Origin: JAXIPB01 sp045403155
GTDB taxonomy: Bacteria > Actinomycetota > Actinomycetes > Mycobacteriales > Micromonosporaceae
DNA: 8,249 nucleotides
Assembly: GCA_045403155.1 (NCBI GenBank)
Contig: JAXIPB010000189.1
Coordinates: 1 to 8,249 of the forward strand
Direction of reading: 5' to 3'
The notes beneath the pieces are model-generated. The model ran no database searches, was not told the origin of the DNA, and saw only the letters and a program-made list of their open reading frames with translations. A program made the position numbers and the translations under genes. Each line of letters begins with the position of its first letter. The stretch's first letter is position 1. Of this stretch, positions 5,243-8,249 are shown piece after piece.

Positions 5243-6489
5243 CAGGCCAAGCCTTCCGCGACCTGGTCGAGGTCGTCGAGCAGGTGACCCATGCGGTCCC
5301 GCTTGGTCCGCAGGTACTGCACGTTCTCCGGGTGCGGCCGCACCGGCATCGGAACCCGGCCGTTGATCGCCAACCCGTACCCCTCGAGCCCCGCCCGCTT
5401 GGCCGGGTTGTTGGTCATCAGGCGCATCGTCTGGATGCCCAGATCGGCCAGGATCTGCGCCCCCGTACCGTAATCGCGCGCGTCCGCCGGCAGGCCGAGC
5501 TCCAGGTTCGCGTCGACCGTGTCGCGGCCCTGGTCCTGCAGCTGGTAGGCCTGCAGCTTGTGCATCAGCCCGATGCCGCGCCCCTCGTGCCCGCGCACAT
5601 AGAGCACCACCCCGCGACCCTCCTCGGCGACCCGCTGCAGGGCGGCCTGCAACTGCGGCCCGCAGTCGCACCGAAGGGAGCCGAAGACGTCGCCTGTGAG
5701 GCACTCCGAGTGCACCCGCACGAGCACATCCTGCCCGTCGCCGATCTCGCCGAAGATCAGCGCCACGTGGTCGGCTCCGTCGGTCAACGCCCGGTATCCC
5801 ACGGCGCGGAACACTCCGTACCCGGTCGGGAGCCGTGCCTCCGCAACCTTCTCGACCTGCCGCTCGTGCGCCCGGCGGTAGACGATCAGATCGGCAATCG
5901 TGATCAGCGCCAGCCCGTGCTCGTCGGCGAAGCGCCGCAGGTCCGCCAGGCGCATCATCGTACCGTCGTCGTTGACCAGCTCGCAGAGCACGCCGGCCGG
6001 CCGCAGCCCGGCCAGCCGGGCCAGATCCACCGCCGCCTCGGTGTGACCCGGCCGGCGCAGTACGCCGCCGGGCCGCGCTCGCAGCGGCACCACGTGGCCG
6101 GGCCGGGACAGGTCCGCCGGCGAGGTCGACGGGTCGGCGAGGAGCCGGATCGTGTGCGCCCGTTCGGCCGCCGAGATGCCGGTCGTCACGCCCTCGCGCG
6201 CGTCAACGGTGACCGTGTACGCGGTGCCGCGCCGGTCCTGGTTCGTGACGTACATCGGGGGCAGCTCGAGTCGGTCCGCGTCCGGCTCGGTCAGCGGCGC
6301 GCAGACAAAGCCCGACGTGTGCCGCACCATGAACGCGAACAGCTCGGTGGTGGCCAACTGGGCCGCGAAGATGAGGTCGCCCTCGTTCTCCCGGTCCTCG
6401 TCGTCAACGACCACGACGGGACGGCCGGCGGCGATTTCCTTGATCGCCTCCTCGACAGTGCTGAACCGCGCCGCGTCAACATCCGTCAT
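5242..6489 (-). CDS. ribBA: Bifunctional 3,4-dihydroxy-2-butanone-4-phosphate synthase / GTP cyclohydrolase II
   Basis: The 415-aa fusion supplies both starting branches of riboflavin synthesis. The N-terminal RibB domain (about 1-205) converts ribulose-5-phosphate to dihydroxybutanone phosphate and formate. It shows VVVVDDEDRENEGDL (residues 25-39), HTSGF (57-61), GVTTGISAAERA (100-111), RPGHVVPL (129-136) and GHTEAAVDLARLAG (148-161), which carry the acidic and His metal ligands. The C-terminal RibA domain (about 206-415) opens GTP. It shows VRVHSECLTGDVFGSLRCDC (257-276) with the three zinc-ligand cysteines 263, 274 and 276, then EGRGIGL (302-308), AYQLQDQGRDTVDAN (314-328), DARDYGTGAQIL (337-348) and TNNPAK (359-364). 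All key residues are present, so both activities are expected. The ATG overlaps the ribE stop by 4 nt and its own stop overlaps ribH by 1 nt. Confidence 0.98.
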   Translation of the reverse strand: MTDVDAARFSTVEEAIKEIAAGRPVVVVDDEDRENEGDLIFAAQLATTELFAFMVRHTSGFVCAPLTEPDADRLELPPMYVTNQDRRGTAYTVTVDAREGVTTGISAAERAHTIRLLADPSTSPADLSRPGHVVPLRARPGGVLRRPGHTEAAVDLARLAGLRPAGVLCELVNDDGTMMRLADLRRFADEHGLALITIADLIVYRRAHERQVEKVAEARLPTGYGVFRAVGYRALTDGADHVALIFGEIGDGQDVLVRVHSECLTGDVFGSLRCDCGPQLQAALQRVAEEGRGVVLYVRGHEGRGIGLMHKLQAYQLQDQGRDTVDANLELGLPADARDYGTGAQILADLGIQTMRLMTNNPAKRAGLEGYGLAINGRVPMPVRPHPENVQYLRTKRDRMGHLLDDLDQVAEGLA

Positions 6490-7082
6490 CGCGCACCCCC
6501 GGCGACGAGCTTCTCGACATACTTGGCGATCACGTCGACCTCCAGATTGACCAGATCCCCGGTCACCTTGTGCCCCAGCGTGGTCAGGGCGAGCGTGGTC
6601 GGGATCAGGCTGACCGAGAACGACTCGGGGTCAACAGAGACGACGGTCAGCGAGATCCCATCGACGCAGATCGAGCCCTTCTCCACGAGGTACCGGTGCA
6701 GGCCGGGGGGTAGGGAGATCCGCACGTCGTCCCACCGCTCGCCGCGTACGCGGGATTCGATGGTGCCGACGCCGTCCACATGGCCCTGCACGATGTGTCC
6801 ACCCAGCCTCGACGATGGTGTGGCGGCGCGCTCGAGGTTGACCCGCTCCCCTGGGGCGACCGATCCCAGCGCGGTACGGTCGAACGTCTCCTTCATCACG
6901 TCCGCGGTGAACTGGTCGGCGTCGGCGGAGACGACGGTCAGGCAGATCCCGTTGACCGCGATCGAGTCACCGGGTGCGGCGTCGGAGGTCACGACCGGCC
7001 CGCGTACGGCGATGACCGCCGCGTCGCCGTGCCACTCGAGCCGGACGACGGTGCCCAGCTCCTCCACGATCCCGGTAAACAT
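6486..7082 (-). CDS. ribE: Riboflavin synthase, alpha chain
   Basis: The enzyme dismutates two molecules of ribityllumazine into riboflavin and the ribitylaminouracil precursor, the final step of the pathway. The 198-aa protein has the two tandem lumazine-binding barrels of the family. The first begins MFTGIVEELG and contains GDSIAVNGICLTVV (residues 38-51). The second begins near GGHIVQGHVDGVG (94-106) and contains KGSICVDGISLTVV (135-148). The C-terminus VNLEVDVIAKYVEKL (178-192) is the trimerisation helix. The start is fixed by the invariant MFTGIVE and by the ATG at 7082 sharing its A with the ribD stop; AAGGGG lies just upstream. The open frame extends further upstream only as a shadow of ribD. 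Confidence 0.97.
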   Translation of the reverse strand: MFTGIVEELGTVVRLEWHGDAAVIAVRGPVVTSDAAPGDSIAVNGICLTVVSADADQFTADVMKETFDRTALGSVAPGERVNLERAATPSSRLGGHIVQGHVDGVGTIESRVRGERWDDVRISLPPGLHRYLVEKGSICVDGISLTVVSVDPESFSVSLIPTTLALTTLGHKVTGDLVNLEVDVIAKYVEKLVAGGAR

Positions 7083-8149
7083 CAGGGCCCCTTCGGCAAC
7101 GCGGTGATGCGCAGGTCGGGTCCGACCCGGCGGACGTCGGTGAGCTCCAGGTCGATCGCCTCGGCGATGGTGACGATGCCCGCCGTGGCGAGCGCCGCCG
7201 GGCCCGCGCCGAGCAGCTTCGGGGCGATGTAGCCGACGACTTCGTCGACCAACCCCTCGCGCAGGTAGGCGCCGGCCAGCGTTGGCCCACCCTCCAGCAA
7301 CACGCGACGGCACCCGCGCTCATAGAGTCCAGCGTTCAGGCTGCGCAGGTCGACCCGACCATCTTGGCCAAGGCCGATCTCGCCGCTCGTGGCAATCCAC
7401 GTCCGGGCAGCGCCGTCCCGGACCCGGGCGTCGGTTGGAGTACGACCGTTGGAGTCCACGATGACCCGGAGCGGCTGCCGGTTGGCCAGTGCGCCGGCAT
7501 CCGTGCGCGCGGTGAGGTGCGGATCGTCGGCGAGCACGGTGCCCACGCCCACGATGATTGCGTCCACAGTGGAGCGAAGTTCCTGGACATCGGCGCGGGC
7601 GTCGGGTGACGTGATCCACTGGCTGGTGCCGTCCAGTGCGGCCGACCTTCCGTCCATAGTGGATGCGAACTTCCAGATAACGTAGGGGCGCGGGTCGCCG
7701 GCGGCGGCTCGGCGGGTGGCGGTCAGCCACGCGAGGTTGCCGGCGTACACCTCGGTTGCCCGTACGCCCATCTCGACGTCGACGCCGGCGGAGCGCAAGG
7801 TCTCGGCGCCACCCTTGGCGACCGGATTCGGATCGGCGACGCCGGCGACCACGCGAACGACGCCGGCCGCGATCAGGGCCACGCTGCACGGGCCCGTTCG
7901 GCCCTTGTGATTGCACGGTTCGAGGGTCACCACAGCGGTGCCGCCGCGGGCCCGCTCCCCCGCGGCCGCGAGCGCTCGGACCTCGGCATGGGGCCCGCCG
8001 GCGTACGCGTGAAAGCCCTCACCGACGATCGCTCCGGCCTCGTCGAGGATGACGCAGCCGACCACCGGATTGGGACTGGTGGTACCAAGGCCCCGCGCGG
8101 CCAGCGAGACGGCGCGCAGCATCGCTGCATCCTCGCGTTCCGCGATCAA
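7082..8149 (-). CDS. ribD: Bifunctional diaminohydroxyphosphoribosylaminopyrimidine deaminase / 5-amino-6-(5-phosphoribosylamino)uracil reductase
   Basis: The enzyme carries out the deaminase and then the NADPH-dependent reductase steps that follow GTP opening. The deaminase domain (about residues 8-150, counted from the TTG at 8149) has PNPVVGCVI (27-35), the zinc ligands in HAE (54-56), and PCNHKGRTGPC (78-88, with Cys79 and Cys88). The reductase domain (about 155-355) has KFASTMDGRSA (160-170), WITSPDAR (178-185), GVGTVLADDP (201-210), LRVIVDS (227-233) and LLEGGPTLAG (284-293). The start is unclear. The TTG has no ribosome binding site. An ATG at 8122 follows GCGAGG at good spacing but leaves no lead-in before the first family helix. 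The frame is open without a stop or start codon from 8149 to the window edge, through a 9-residue repeat, so a longer protein starting outside is possible. It is first of the rib genes seen; an FMN riboswitch, if present, would be outside. Confidence 0.96.
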   Translation of the reverse strand: MIAEREDAAMLRAVSLAARGLGTTSPNPVVGCVILDEAGAIVGEGFHAYAGGPHAEVRALAAAGERARGGTAVVTLEPCNHKGRTGPCSVALIAAGVVRVVAGVADPNPVAKGGAETLRSAGVDVEMGVRATEVYAGNLAWLTATRRAAAGDPRPYVIWKFASTMDGRSAALDGTSQWITSPDARADVQELRSTVDAIIVGVGTVLADDPHLTARTDAGALANRQPLRVIVDSNGRTPTDARVRDGAARTWIATSGEIGLGQDGRVDLRSLNAGLYERGCRRVLLEGGPTLAGAYLREGLVDEVVGYIAPKLLGAGPAALATAGIVTIAEAIDLELTDVRRVGPDLRITALPKGP

Positions 8150-8164
8150 CGCGGTCGTGTCACG

Positions 8165-8245
8165 TGGGGTGGCGAGCGCGGCATCGTCGCGGGTAGCGAC
8201 CGGCGCGGCATCTTCGCGGGCAGCGACCGGCGCGGCATCGTCGCG
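8165..8245. repeat. 27-bp tandem repeat at the 5' end of ribD
   Basis: Units 8192-8218 and 8219-8245 match at 25 of 27 positions; 8165-8191 is a diverged copy that shares GCGCGGCATCGTCGCG. The GCATCNTCGCG block recurs with the same 27-nt phase at 8127-8137, inside the start of ribD. On the minus strand in the ribD frame this reads as a 9-residue repeat, RDDAAPVAA / REDAAPVAT / RDDAALATP, fading into the RibD N-terminus (REDAAMLRA). It reaches close to the window edge and may continue. Confidence 0.85.
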
Positions 8246-8249
8246 CGGA

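Noticed and set aside
5284..7107. 607-codon open frame on the plus strand, antisense to ribBA and ribE
   Set aside because: It lies opposite two clearly conserved enzymes. Its residue make-up (Arg, Pro, His, Val rich, no domain) is that of a GC-skew shadow frame.
8150..8249. FMN riboswitch upstream of ribD
   Set aside because: The sequence is a 27-bp repeat without the conserved RFN-element blocks. A riboswitch could only lie further upstream, outside the window.

Overview
The window is very GC-rich. Its gene order, its codon use and its GTG/TTG starts point to an actinobacterium. The protein sequences look most like Micromonosporaceae (Micromonospora/Actinoplanes type), but the genus is an inference from memory. 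Apart from the clipped transposase tail at the left edge and mscL, all genes lie on the minus strand, so the biological reading order is right to left.

Right half (about 4775-8249): a tightly packed riboflavin operon, ribD > ribE > ribBA > ribH. Its genes overlap by 1, 4 and 1 nt, so they are almost certainly co-transcribed and translationally coupled. Together they encode all the dedicated steps from GTP and ribulose-5-phosphate to riboflavin, apart from the dephosphorylation step. The ribD reading frame stays open to the window edge through a 27-bp (9-codon) repeat, so its true start is uncertain.

Middle (about 2591-4677): an ECF-type (SigE-family) sigma factor gene overlaps by 4 nt a gene for a membrane-anchored GerMN + Gmad2 protein, which is a probable signal-sensing or anti-sigma partner. 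A convergent mscL gene (large-conductance mechanosensitive channel) follows. This block lies between ribH and the histidine genes, which I recall being adjacent in many actinobacteria.

Left half (about 133-2427): hisE and hisG (the second and first steps of histidine biosynthesis) are followed by two small membrane proteins with bacterial PH-like domains. The two PH genes are in the same reading frame, separated by one stop codon and a 21-bp tandem repeat. At the far left edge is the C-terminal end of an IS110-family transposase. Its right end abuts the 3' end of the last PH gene and carries a TTGACA box, as expected for the half-promoter of a bridge-RNA element.

No clearly new multi-gene system is visible. 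The points most worth a second look are the IS110 right end, the sigma/GerMN-Gmad2 pair, and three independent short tandem repeats at gene ends or junctions.
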